Source of the DNA: an uncultured Lachnospiraceae bacterium | GTDB lineage: Bacteria; Bacillota; Clostridia; Lachnospirales; Lachnospiraceae | Reading direction: 5' to 3' | Length of the DNA stretch: 15,966 nucleotides | Assembly: GCA_910584115.1 (NCBI GenBank) | Contig: CAJTYN010000062.1 | Location: 1-15,966 of the forward strand | In this document: in pieces, positions 7,146 through 14,280 of the stretch | How the letters are laid out: the number at the start of each line of letters is the position of its first letter | Numbering within the stretch: position 1 is the first letter of the stretch | Translations under genes and position numbers: made by a program | The notes under the pieces: generated by a model | The model's input: the letters and a program-made list of their open reading frames with translations, nothing else | What the model was told of the DNA's origin: nothing | Database searches by the model: none

Positions 7146-8915
7146 CTATAGACGCGCATCGGCCAATCCGCAGAAACTGTCGATGGGATCCGTCCCTTTA
7201 AATGCCTCCGGGCCTTTTTGCAGCGCCTCCACCAGCGCGTCGAAGGTGCTTTCTTTGGCATCGTAGGTGTTGATATAGGTGCGCGCCTGGGGGATGTCCG
7301 CCAGCATGGTGGGCTGGCCGCAGCCGATGACGATCACGGGGATCTCAAATACATACCAGGGGATCTCGCCGCCGCCTTTTGACATGCCGAACGCCGGCCG
7401 GCCGCTGGGCACATCACACAGGGTGATCACAAGATCCATGTCTCTGACAAAATCCGCGACCGCGTGTTTTCCTGCAAAATACAGGTTCAGGCTGGGTCTC
7501 TCTCCCTCGGCGACCCGCTTTTTCATGCGCTCTAAGGGACTCTCGTAGATAAAGGCGTCGAAGCCTTTTTCACACAATCTCTCTTTCAGAAGCTCTGCCG
7601 CGTTGTCCGCACCCGGCAGGCCCATCATCTGCATGATCTCGCCCATGGGTCCTCCGGCGCCCTTGATGTGGACGATCATCACCCGTCTGTAGCGCTGTGG
7701 TATTAAGGGGAGGACGTCCTCGTCTTTGTATTTGACCAGGGTGATGCAGTCCTGGCTGATGGCTCTTTGCATCTCTTTATACCCGTCTTTTCCCAGGGTC
7801 TGCGCCACTGCGGCCGACGGGGGGACGAGCCCTTCTTTTGGCTTTTTGTGAAGGCCCATGTGGGCTTTCAGACCCAGGATGCGCGTCAGGGCTTCTTTCA
7901 TCCGCGCCTCGCTGATGACGCCTTCTCGGTAAGCTTTCAGCATCGCGGCAAAATCCTCTTCCGGGTCGTTGAAGAAGAGGAACATGTCGCAGCCCGCATT
8001 GATCGCCCGGGGCAGCATGTCCGCCCGTTTCATCCGGTCGGTCATGGCCACCATGTGGGAAGCGTCGGTGACCACCATGCCGTTAAAGCCCATCCGCTCC
8101 CGCAAAAGCCCGGTCATGATCTCGGGACTCAAGGTCGCCGGCATCATATCCTCGTCTTTCAGATCCGGATCGATCGCCCGGGCGTATCTTGGCAGCATGA
8201 TGTGCCCGGCCATGACCGCCTCCAGGCCGTTTTCAAAAAGGGTCTTGTAGACCATGCCGTAGGTGGCGTCCCATTCCTCTGGATCTAGATCGTTGACGTT
8301 GTTGGAGAGATGGGCGTCCCGAAAGTCCAGCCCGTTGCCGGGAAAATGCTTGGCCGCGCAGGCAAATCCCGGGATGGTGTGGGCACCCCGCAGATAGGCG
8401 GCGCTCATCCTGGCCACCCGCTGCGGGTCGCTCCCGAAGGCCCGGTTGATCACTTCTGTGTTTTCCCAGTTGTAGACGATGTCGCAGACGGGCGCGAAGG
8501 CCATGTTGCATCCGATGGCCGCCGCTTCCTCGTTGGCCATCCTGCCCAGGGCGTAGGCGTATTCCTCCTTGTCCGTGGCCGCGATCTTCACCCCTGATCC
8601 GATCATGGTCCCGTCCTCGCAGGCCCCGTTTCCGCCCGCTTCCGTATTGCAGGCGATGATGATCGGGATCTTCGCGTATTTCTGCAGGGTGCGGTTCTGC
8701 TCCTGGATGGTCTGTCCCGGGGCGGCATTGTAGCGGCAGCCCCCCAGATGGTATCTCTCCATCAATTCCCGTAGATGCTCCTCCTCCTGGGACTGGGTGA
8801 GCTGAAAAAACAACTGCCCGACTTTTTCTTCATCTGTCATATTTAAGATCGTATCTTCCACCCATCTGCAGTCCTCATCATCCAGACAGTAAGGAACAGC
8901 TTTTAGATCGACCAT
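7146..8915 (-). CDS. cytoplasmic glycoside hydrolase family 3 enzyme with NagZ-type DxH motif
   Basis: Encodes 589 residues with no signal peptide, so it should act inside the cell. The first ~370 residues form a GH3 TIM-barrel: EEKVGQLFF (29-37), CAAKHFPGNG (186-195), DAH (200-202) and VVTDAS (281-286) with Asp284 as the predicted nucleophile. The Asp200/His202 pair matches the catalytic dyad of NagZ-like beta-N-acetylglucosaminidases, not the Glu acid/base of GH3 beta-glucosidases. Residues ~380-589 form a second alpha/beta domain; no fibronectin-III domain is seen. Its place between the symporter/HAD genes and uxuA suggests it releases glucuronate from an imported glucuronide, although GH3 is not a usual beta-glucuronidase family. 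A Shine-Dalgarno AAAGGAGG lies 9 nt before the ATG. The family is certain; the substrate is inferred. Confidence 0.9.
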   Translation of the reverse strand: MVDLKAVPYCLDDEDCRWVEDTILNMTDEEKVGQLFFQLTQSQEEEHLRELMERYHLGGCRYNAAPGQTIQEQNRTLQKYAKIPIIIACNTEAGGNGACEDGTMIGSGVKIAATDKEEYAYALGRMANEEAAAIGCNMAFAPVCDIVYNWENTEVINRAFGSDPQRVARMSAAYLRGAHTIPGFACAAKHFPGNGLDFRDAHLSNNVNDLDPEEWDATYGMVYKTLFENGLEAVMAGHIMLPRYARAIDPDLKDEDMMPATLSPEIMTGLLRERMGFNGMVVTDASHMVAMTDRMKRADMLPRAINAGCDMFLFFNDPEEDFAAMLKAYREGVISEARMKEALTRILGLKAHMGLHKKPKEGLVPPSAAVAQTLGKDGYKEMQRAISQDCITLVKYKDEDVLPLIPQRYRRVMIVHIKGAGGPMGEIMQMMGLPGADNAAELLKERLCEKGFDAFIYESPLERMKKRVAEGERPSLNLYFAGKHAVADFVRDMDLVITLCDVPSGRPAFGMSKGGGEIPWYVFEIPVIVIGCGQPTMLADIPQARTYINTYDAKESTFDALVEALQKGPEAFKGTDPIDSFCGLADARL

Positions 8916-8934
8916 GTGTGTCTGCCTCCTTTCT

Positions 8935-9750
8935 CTATCTCAGATTCTCTTTAAACGCCTCTATCTTTTCCTCTTGGTACGCGCCCTTGTACTGTCCGTC
9001 CCTGAGCCGCGGCGCCGCTTCCTTGCGGAACTCTCTCCAGGACTCCGCCTCCCGGCGGGCCAGGATCGGATAGAAGAGCACGCCGTTTTCCCGGGCCGCT
9101 CCGTAGTCGCCCAGGGCGTCTCCCACCATCAGTATCCGGTCCCTGTCGTACCCTTTTTTCGCCAGTTCCTGGATGCAGCGGGCTTTACTGCCCGCATCCT
9201 GCGCCATCACATCATCCATGTAGACCAGCAGCCCGTGTGCGCCCCACTCGTCCAGGACCGCCTGTCTGTCAGCCGAAGAGACCACCGCCAGGTCCGCAAA
9301 GTCCCGCGCCCAAGCCAGGGCTTCCTTTACCCCTGGAAAGGGGCGTCTCTCCGCGGCATCCAGGGCTCTGACGCCCTCATTGACCGCCTCCGACCAGCGC
9401 AGGGCTTTCTTCAGGATGAAACTCCCTGTCTGTGCGATCTCACGTTCGAGGGAAGCGTTTGATAACTCCGTCGTGTTCTCCACCCACCGGCCCAGCTCCT
9501 CCAGGCCGTCCACGGGCGTGTATCTCTCCGCGATCTCCTCCAGAGCGCGGTACAGCCCCTGAAAACGGTTGATGCCCCGGGTCATCGTATAGAGATTGAC
9601 CTCATTCCACCTTTTTAAAATGGGCGTCTCCCAGGTCTCCAGCCCCCATTCCTTTATCATATACGGCCCGAAGCACTTGATATGCTTGCTGTTCATGGTA
9701 TCCATGGCGCAGCCGTCCGAATCTATGCAGATCAGATATTTTTTATCCAT
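8935..9750 (-). CDS. HAD-superfamily hydrolase (phosphatase-like), substrate unknown
   Basis: Encodes 271 residues. HAD motif I is CIDSDGCAMD (Asp10 nucleophile, Asp12), motif II is AVVSSAD (Ser158/Ser159), motif III is probably Lys189, and motif IV is MVGDALGDYGAA (Asp211, Asp215). A long helical insert between motifs I and II (about 15-140) is a C1-type cap that would select the substrate. All catalytic acids are present, so it should be an active phosphatase or phosphoglucomutase-like enzyme. Its ATG directly follows the symporter stop codon, and GH3 follows after 19 bp, so it belongs to the glucuronate operon. Standard glucuronate catabolism needs no phosphatase. It may act on a sugar-1-phosphate, or detoxify a phosphorylated intermediate. 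Confidence 0.85.
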   Translation of the reverse strand: MDKKYLICIDSDGCAMDTMNSKHIKCFGPYMIKEWGLETWETPILKRWNEVNLYTMTRGINRFQGLYRALEEIAERYTPVDGLEELGRWVENTTELSNASLEREIAQTGSFILKKALRWSEAVNEGVRALDAAERRPFPGVKEALAWARDFADLAVVSSADRQAVLDEWGAHGLLVYMDDVMAQDAGSKARCIQELAKKGYDRDRILMVGDALGDYGAARENGVLFYPILARREAESWREFRKEAAPRLRDGQYKGAYQEEKIEAFKENLR

Positions 9751-11154
9751 TTAGACCACCTGCCCCGGGTGCTCCATGCGCATCCGCTCCAGCTCCTCGG
9801 AATTTTCCTCCACGCGCTTCTTATTTAATGGGTAGATGAACCAGAGCGCCAGCGCCACCGCCGTCAGGCCCACGGCGGGCACGATGCAGGACATATCGAA
9901 GATCTTACGGGTCACATCCGGGTCAAAAGCGGTCGCCTGGCTGTAGCCGATCAGCCCTAGGATCCAGCCTACCATGCCGGAGGAGAGCGCCTGCCCGATC
10001 TTCCTGGCAAAGGAATAGACCGAATAGATCGTGCCGTCTTCCCGAACACCGTTCAATATCTCCGCATCGTCGATCACGTCGGTGATCATGGCCCATATGA
10101 CCATGTTAAAAAATCCCAGCCCCACGAACGCCAGTGTAAAAAAGATCACATAGACGTACGCGTTCTCCGGCTGCAGAAAAAGACACAGCAGATAGACCGC
10201 CGCCCCCGCAAAACAGGACACCACTGAGAGTTCCTTCTTGCCGTACCGGGCGGACAGTTTTACAGCAAAGGGCGCACAGATCACCAGCATCGCCACGCTG
10301 CTGGCCAGGGACGACACGGACTGGGCCTGCGCCGACCCGTAAAAATTGGGGAACACATATCCGGCGATCCCCTGCATGCCCAGCTGCGCGATCAAAAGCA
10401 GGATCGAGGCCGCGATGATCCCCAGGAGCGCCCGGTTGGTCACGAGGCTCTGCAGCAGATTTCCCACATCCAGCTTCTCGTTGTTCGCTTCGATCGGCAC
10501 CCGCTCCCGCACCAATCTAAAGCAGAGTATATAGCAGATGATCGCCGCCACGGCAAAGACCCCGGCGATCGCCGTCATCCGCGGCCCTGAGAGCACCGTG
10601 TTGCCGTCCACCACCACGAAGGCCACGATCGGCGTGCCCGCCCCGATCACCAGCCCCGCAAGCGTCGCCCCGATCGTCCGCCAGGTGGACAGCTCCGCAC
10701 GCTCTTTCGGATCGCCGGAGATGGCCGAGACCATCGACCCGTAGGGAATGTTCACCGTCGTGTAAAAGATGGATCCCCACAAGATGTACGTAACGGTCAT
10801 CCAGACGACTTTGAACCCATATGACATGCCCGCCAGCCCCGACTGGTAGATCAAAAACGACGCGATCGCCACCGGCCCGCACATCCGTTTGATCCAGGGC
10901 TTGAACTTGCCGTCCTTCGTCGGTCTGGAGCGGTCCACGATCTGCCCCATGGTCACATCTGTGAACGCGTCGATAAAACGAGCCGCCATCATCAACGTGC
11001 CCACCACCCCGGGCGCGATGCCCATCACGTCCGTGTAGAATTTCAGCATGAACGCAGACGACAGGATAAATGTAAAATCATTCGCAAAATCGCCGAACAT
11101 ATATCCGATCTTATCTGCCATGCCGAAAGGTCTGACTTTCTGTTGATCCTCCAT
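9751..11154 (-). CDS. GPH-family glycoside/hexuronide:cation symporter (MelB/UidB-like)
   Basis: Encodes 467 residues with about 12 hydrophobic membrane segments. Family marks are the N-terminal GDFANDFTF, the cytoplasmic loop 2-3 motif with Asp-Arg and GKFKPWI, and the loop around SGDPKERAELSTWR. It belongs to the glycoside-pentoside-hexuronide symporters, which include melibiose, xyloside and glucuronide permeases. With the downstream genes, the cargo is most likely glucuronate or a beta-glucuronide, imported with H+ or Na+. The ATG at 11154 is preceded by GGGAGG. An in-frame GTG at 11172 lacks a ribosome site. It is the first gene of the uronate operon and ends flush with the HAD gene start. 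Confidence 0.92.
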   Translation of the reverse strand: MEDQQKVRPFGMADKIGYMFGDFANDFTFILSSAFMLKFYTDVMGIAPGVVGTLMMAARFIDAFTDVTMGQIVDRSRPTKDGKFKPWIKRMCGPVAIASFLIYQSGLAGMSYGFKVVWMTVTYILWGSIFYTTVNIPYGSMVSAISGDPKERAELSTWRTIGATLAGLVIGAGTPIVAFVVVDGNTVLSGPRMTAIAGVFAVAAIICYILCFRLVRERVPIEANNEKLDVGNLLQSLVTNRALLGIIAASILLLIAQLGMQGIAGYVFPNFYGSAQAQSVSSLASSVAMLVICAPFAVKLSARYGKKELSVVSCFAGAAVYLLCLFLQPENAYVYVIFFTLAFVGLGFFNMVIWAMITDVIDDAEILNGVREDGTIYSVYSFARKIGQALSSGMVGWILGLIGYSQATAFDPDVTRKIFDMSCIVPAVGLTAVALALWFIYPLNKKRVEENSEELERMRMEHPGQVV

Positions 11155-11174
11155 ATCTGCCTCCCTTTTCACCT

Positions 11175-11199
11175 TGTCTGTGTATAATGTATAAAGACA
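11175..11199. promoter_or_regulatory. candidate operator palindrome upstream of the uronate operon
   Basis: A 25-bp imperfect palindrome reads TGTCT on one side and AGACA on the other, with TATAATGTATA at its centre; 9 of 12 half-site positions are symmetric. It lies 20 bp before the symporter ATG and overlaps the only -10-like sequences on the minus strand (TATACA), so a bound repressor could block transcription. No good -35 box accompanies it, so the exact promoter is unclear. The cognate regulator is not in the window. Confidence 0.4.
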
Positions 11200-11254
11200 G
11201 TGTGTGCAGTTTTTGGAAGATCATCCGCCGCCCGATAAAAAAATGCTCCTTTTC

Positions 11255-11284
11255 GGTAAAGAATGTTTTCTCGCGATCTTTACC
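11255..11284. repeat. inverted repeat GGTAAAGA / TCTTTACC in the uronate operon leader region
   Basis: Perfect 8-bp arms (11255-11262 and 11277-11284) flank a 14-bp spacer, about 100 bp upstream of the symporter start. It could be a second regulator site or a leader hairpin. The spacer is not symmetric and no T-run follows, so it is not a terminator. Confidence 0.4.
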
Positions 11285-11384
11285 ATTTTGTGCTAAAAAA
11301 ATACAATTTAAAGCGTAGTCTGCGATCTACCACAATGGACGATCTGATCTACGGACCCTCGCCATGCCCGAGATCACTGAAGAC

Positions 11385-11424
11385 CGCAAAAGCCCCGCCT
11401 CCCACACCCAGGAGACGGGGCTTT
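11385..11424 (-). terminator. strong rho-independent terminator after the URO-D-like gene
   Basis: On the minus strand AAAGCCCCGTCTCC pairs with GGAGGCGGGGCTTT over about 14 bp (one G-U pair), with loop TGGGTGTG and a TTTT tail. It begins about 20 bp after the stop codon of the URO-D-like gene and separates that unit from the uronate operon. Confidence 0.92.
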
Positions 11425-11444
11425 ATGTATCGCACATCAGTATA

Positions 11445-12440
11445 TCAGAACATCTCTTTCGACATCTTATCGATCTCTTTATCCACAGCCGGATAGACCT
11501 CCGGGAAACAGGAGAAATTCAGGCCGTGGGTGGTGCTGGGGATGAAATACAGCTTGCCGCAGTCTCTGCAGAGCTGGTCCGTCTCCTGGGCGATCAGTTC
11601 CGGCGTCCAGTCCGCCTTATCCACGATCCCGTTGTCGATGCCGCCCATGAACGTGATGTCCTTGCCGTATTCCTTGACTAGCTTGGGCAGGTCGTTGACG
11701 GACATACAGCCCTGCCATACATCGATGCCCATCTCGATCATCGTGGGCACCAGGGTCGCGCCGTAGCAGTCGCTGTGATGGACGATCAGCTCTACGCCGT
11801 GGTCGTGGTAATATTTATAGATCCGTTTGTATGGATCTAAGAAGAACTCGCGGAACATCTCCGGGCTGACGAAGGTGGAGTTCTGGCTCCCCCAGTCATC
11901 GTGGTGGAAGAGGATGTCCGGTTTCATGTACTTGCAGACCTGCTCCGCATATTTCAGCTCCCATTCGCAGACATACTCGATCAGCTCGTGGACCGCCTCC
12001 GGTTCCTCATAGAAGTTCATCAGCGCCTGCTGGATCTCGCAGAGATAATGGGTCATCTCGAACAGACCGGGCGCCACCATCGCGGCCACCATATATTCCT
12101 CCCGGTCGATCTTCGCCACTTCTTCCATGCAGGGTCTCCAGTCTTCTTCGGTAAAATCGATGTCAGGAGCTTTTACGTATTCCCTCCAGCGCGTCACATC
12201 CGGGCACACCAGGTGCTCTTCGTCGTGCATCGGGAACGCACCGATCTGTCCGGCCGGCCATGCGTTGGTATAACCCCATGCGCACACAACGGGATCCGCC
12301 CCGGGACCTGCGGGCATCATCGGATATTTCGTCTGATACGGCGTGTTGAGCACGAAGGCAAAAGCCTCATACTGTTTCACAAAACGATCGGGGTTGCCGC
12401 CTTTGATCACTTCCATCATGTTCTGTCTTTTGGTCAACAT
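11445..12440 (-). CDS. uroporphyrinogen-decarboxylase-superfamily protein, probably a methyltransferase-type member
   Basis: Encodes 331 residues with the URO-D-like TIM-barrel pattern: LFHHDDWGSQ (178-186), PEMFREFFLDPYKRI, LIVHHSDCYG (219-227), FMGGIDNG (264-271) and a C-terminal STTHG...C311. It lacks the N-terminal MRQAGR signature of true HemE, so haem synthesis is unlikely. Many relatives are zinc-dependent corrinoid or coenzyme-M/tetrahydrofolate methyltransferases; His222, Cys225 and Cys311 could supply zinc ligands, but this is inference. No corrinoid protein or substrate-specific methyltransferase is adjacent. It is a single-gene unit with its own promoter and terminator, and AAGGAGG lies 6 nt before the ATG. 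The family is secure and the function is not known. Confidence 0.88.
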   Translation of the reverse strand: MLTKRQNMMEVIKGGNPDRFVKQYEAFAFVLNTPYQTKYPMMPAGPGADPVVCAWGYTNAWPAGQIGAFPMHDEEHLVCPDVTRWREYVKAPDIDFTEEDWRPCMEEVAKIDREEYMVAAMVAPGLFEMTHYLCEIQQALMNFYEEPEAVHELIEYVCEWELKYAEQVCKYMKPDILFHHDDWGSQNSTFVSPEMFREFFLDPYKRIYKYYHDHGVELIVHHSDCYGATLVPTMIEMGIDVWQGCMSVNDLPKLVKEYGKDITFMGGIDNGIVDKADWTPELIAQETDQLCRDCGKLYFIPSTTHGLNFSCFPEVYPAVDKEIDKMSKEMF

Positions 12441-12464
12441 AAATAGCCTCCTTTTCTTTTTTGT

Positions 12465-12492
12465 ATGATCTGCATAATATAAGGCAGATCAT
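12465..12492. promoter_or_regulatory. perfect inverted repeat in the leader of the URO-D-like gene
   Basis: ATGATCTGC (12465-12473) and GCAGATCAT (12484-12492) are perfect 9-bp arms around a 10-bp AT-rich spacer. The repeat lies between the predicted transcription start (about 12506) and the ribosome site. It may be a regulator binding site (half-site centres 19 bp apart) or a 5'-untranslated hairpin. No T-run follows directly. Confidence 0.55.
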
Positions 12493-12512
12493 GCCTCTCC
12501 GCTTGTGCTATT

Positions 12513-12541
12513 ATTATATATGAAAGGGGCTAAAATGTAAA
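12513..12541 (-). promoter_or_regulatory. sigma-A-type promoter of the URO-D-like gene
   Basis: On the minus strand TTTACA (12536-12541), a 17-bp spacer and TATAAT (12513-12518) give five of six and six of six consensus matches. It starts just after the stop codon of the upstream membrane-protein gene and lies about 70 bp before the URO-D-like ATG, with an inverted repeat in between. Confidence 0.82.
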
Positions 12542-12551
12542 GATATGAATG

Positions 12552-14027
12552 CTATCCTCCCGCTCCCCTCCGTGAGAAGAACTGGCAGAACACCGACTCC
12601 CCAGGATCGTATGTAAAATAATTATAAGCCTCCGCCGCGCCCACCGTGCCGTCCCTCCTGGCCCAATCCTCCAGACTGCCCGGCTGCGCCCCCTCATAGG
12701 AGACCGGCTCCCGGAGGATCTCCCGGATCTCCTCCATGGGATAGATCGCCCCGAGGCAGAGGAGCAGCGCCAGCGCGATCAGGCGCTTTCTCTCTCGCGC
12801 CCTGTGCCGGATATAGGTAAAGAGCGCCTTGATCACGAACACCATCAGCAAAAAGATGGCCGGAATGCTCACGCTCATGATCAGATCGTTGAAGATCCCC
12901 ATGCGGAAGAACGGCAGGACGAGCAGGGACAGAGCGACCAAGTAGAACAGGATCTCCCGTTCATATTCCCTGTAGATGACCGCCGCATACACCAGGAACG
13001 TAGCCGCGAAGCAGAAATACACCACCGTGTTGATCCCATAATCCACATGAGCAAATCCCACTTCCGGCACCTTTTCCCCCGTCATATTCCCCAGCAGGTA
13101 CACCACCGGGATCAGGAAGCTCGTGCCCACCGCCACGTTCTGGGGACTGAAGATCTCCAGGAGCAGGGCCTTCTTCTCTCTTTCCGTAAACAGCCTGTAC
13201 ACGACGACACCGAGCATCAGCGCCGCCAGCCCCACGAAAGGAAATGTGGCGTAGAGCAAGAGCGGCGCCCCGATCAGACAGTAACTGCCCACATCCTGGT
13301 ATCTCTCCAGAAAGAGCAGCGTGACCATCCACGGCACCACCGCCTGGGGAAACGCCCATCTAAGATCCGTGAACAGAGTCCGATACTGGAGCTGTATGGA
13401 ATTGCTGATCCACTCCCGCGCCGCGGCGAGATCCGTCGCGCCCAGACCTGTGACCCCATAAAGAGCCTTTCCAAGGAACAGACATGTGCCGAAGAGAGCA
13501 AAGATGAGCGCGGTGAGCGCTTGTTTTTTCACAGTATCCGCCCGCACCACCCGAAACAGCAGGAGCAGCACGCCGAAGACCCCCGCGGCATCCCAGACCA
13601 GGAGCGCGATCTCCGCCGCCCGGAAGCTGCCAAAGAGCTTCCCGCACAGCGCCGGGATGAGATACTGCGCTATATAATATGTGAGCATCGCGTCGCTGTC
13701 ATCATTGTGATAAAAGACCGGCCAGTCGGACACGACCAGATCGTTCAGGACACAGTTATGCTTCTCCCAGTCTCCCGCCTGGACAAAAAAAGCCCCCTGA
13801 CCCGCCACCAGACAGAGGAGCACACAGAACACGCCCGCCGCCGCGAGCACGGGCAGACAGACCTTGAGCGTCTCCTTGCCGCCCTTCTCACCGCTGGTGC
13901 CGAGACGCTTCCACTGCTGCCACAGTCCCAGCCCGAGAAGGAACAGGACGGGCACGCCAAAGACCAGCCGTACCCATCCCAGAAAAAAAGCCGCGATGCC
14001 CGCATATATGTACAGATAACAGGCCAT
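12552..14027 (-). CDS. large multi-pass membrane protein, unknown function (possibly GT-C-like)
   Basis: Encodes about 491 residues with ten or more hydrophobic segments and a soluble C-terminal tail rich in charged and aromatic residues. After the first membrane spans comes GDWEKHNCVLNDL, then WPVFYHNDDSDAML. An acidic pair in the first large outer loop followed by many membrane helices is reminiscent of GT-C glycosyltransferases that use lipid-linked sugars, but I do not recognise the family. The ATG at 14027 is preceded by GGAG at 7 nt. In-frame ATG 14054 and GTG 14066 are alternatives with poorer ribosome sites. It follows the mini-FTR gene closely and is the last gene of the murI cluster. 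Confidence 0.75.
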   Translation of the reverse strand: MACYLYIYAGIAAFFLGWVRLVFGVPVLFLLGLGLWQQWKRLGTSGEKGGKETLKVCLPVLAAAGVFCVLLCLVAGQGAFFVQAGDWEKHNCVLNDLVVSDWPVFYHNDDSDAMLTYYIAQYLIPALCGKLFGSFRAAEIALLVWDAAGVFGVLLLLFRVVRADTVKKQALTALIFALFGTCLFLGKALYGVTGLGATDLAAAREWISNSIQLQYRTLFTDLRWAFPQAVVPWMVTLLFLERYQDVGSYCLIGAPLLLYATFPFVGLAALMLGVVVYRLFTEREKKALLLEIFSPQNVAVGTSFLIPVVYLLGNMTGEKVPEVGFAHVDYGINTVVYFCFAATFLVYAAVIYREYEREILFYLVALSLLVLPFFRMGIFNDLIMSVSIPAIFLLMVFVIKALFTYIRHRARERKRLIALALLLCLGAIYPMEEIREILREPVSYEGAQPGSLEDWARRDGTVGAAEAYNYFTYDPGESVFCQFFSRRGAGG

Positions 14028-14072
14028 CGTAAATCTCCGCGCACAGACATCCATCTTGATCGCCACTGTCCT

Positions 14073-14276
14073 TTATCCCTTCTTCTTATAATACAGCATA
14101 CAGTGGCAATACCCTTCGAAATCCGGATCCGCGATCTGATTGCGGAATTCCTGGCACATGCATTTATTTTCCTCCGTGCGCTCCAGGCGGCAGGGGCAGT
14201 AGCCCCCGGTCTTCTCCAGCCCCTCGCGGACAGACTTTACCACTTCTTCATCTGGATTGAGTGTTATCTTCTTCAT
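14073..14276 (-). CDS. ferredoxin:thioredoxin reductase catalytic (beta) subunit-like protein
   Basis: Encodes 67 residues with six cysteines in three C-x-C pairs: CPC (27-29), CMC (39-41) and CHC (57-59). This is the order seen in the catalytic subunit of ferredoxin:thioredoxin reductase, where four cysteines bind a 4Fe-4S cluster and two form the redox-active disulfide. The spacing between the first two pairs is shorter than in the plant/cyanobacterial enzyme. No alpha subunit is adjacent. The gene starts 4 bp after the thioredoxin stop, with AGGGG about 7 nt upstream of the ATG, so it probably reduces, or is reduced by, that thioredoxin. Confidence 0.82.
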   Translation of the reverse strand: MKKITLNPDEEVVKSVREGLEKTGGYCPCRLERTEENKCMCQEFRNQIADPDFEGYCHCMLYYKKKG

Positions 14277-14280
14277 CTTC

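Noticed and set aside
6177..7151. Long plus-strand open frame opposite uxuA, and other plus-strand frames up to about 500 codons (for example 12804-14297)
   Set aside because: They are mirror frames of well-supported minus-strand genes, with Arg/His/Pro/Gln-rich composition and no family motifs or ribosome sites.
7146..8915. GH3 beta-glucosidase
   Set aside because: The C-terminal fibronectin-like domain is missing and a NagZ-type Asp-x-His dyad is present instead of the Glu acid/base arrangement.
11176..11198. Plus-strand promoter (TATAAT at 11183-11188)
   Set aside because: No -35 box at proper spacing and no plus-strand gene downstream; the match is better explained by the palindrome.
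11445..12440. HemE (haem biosynthesis uroporphyrinogen decarboxylase)
   Set aside because: The N-terminal MRQAGR substrate-binding signature is absent and no other haem gene is nearby.
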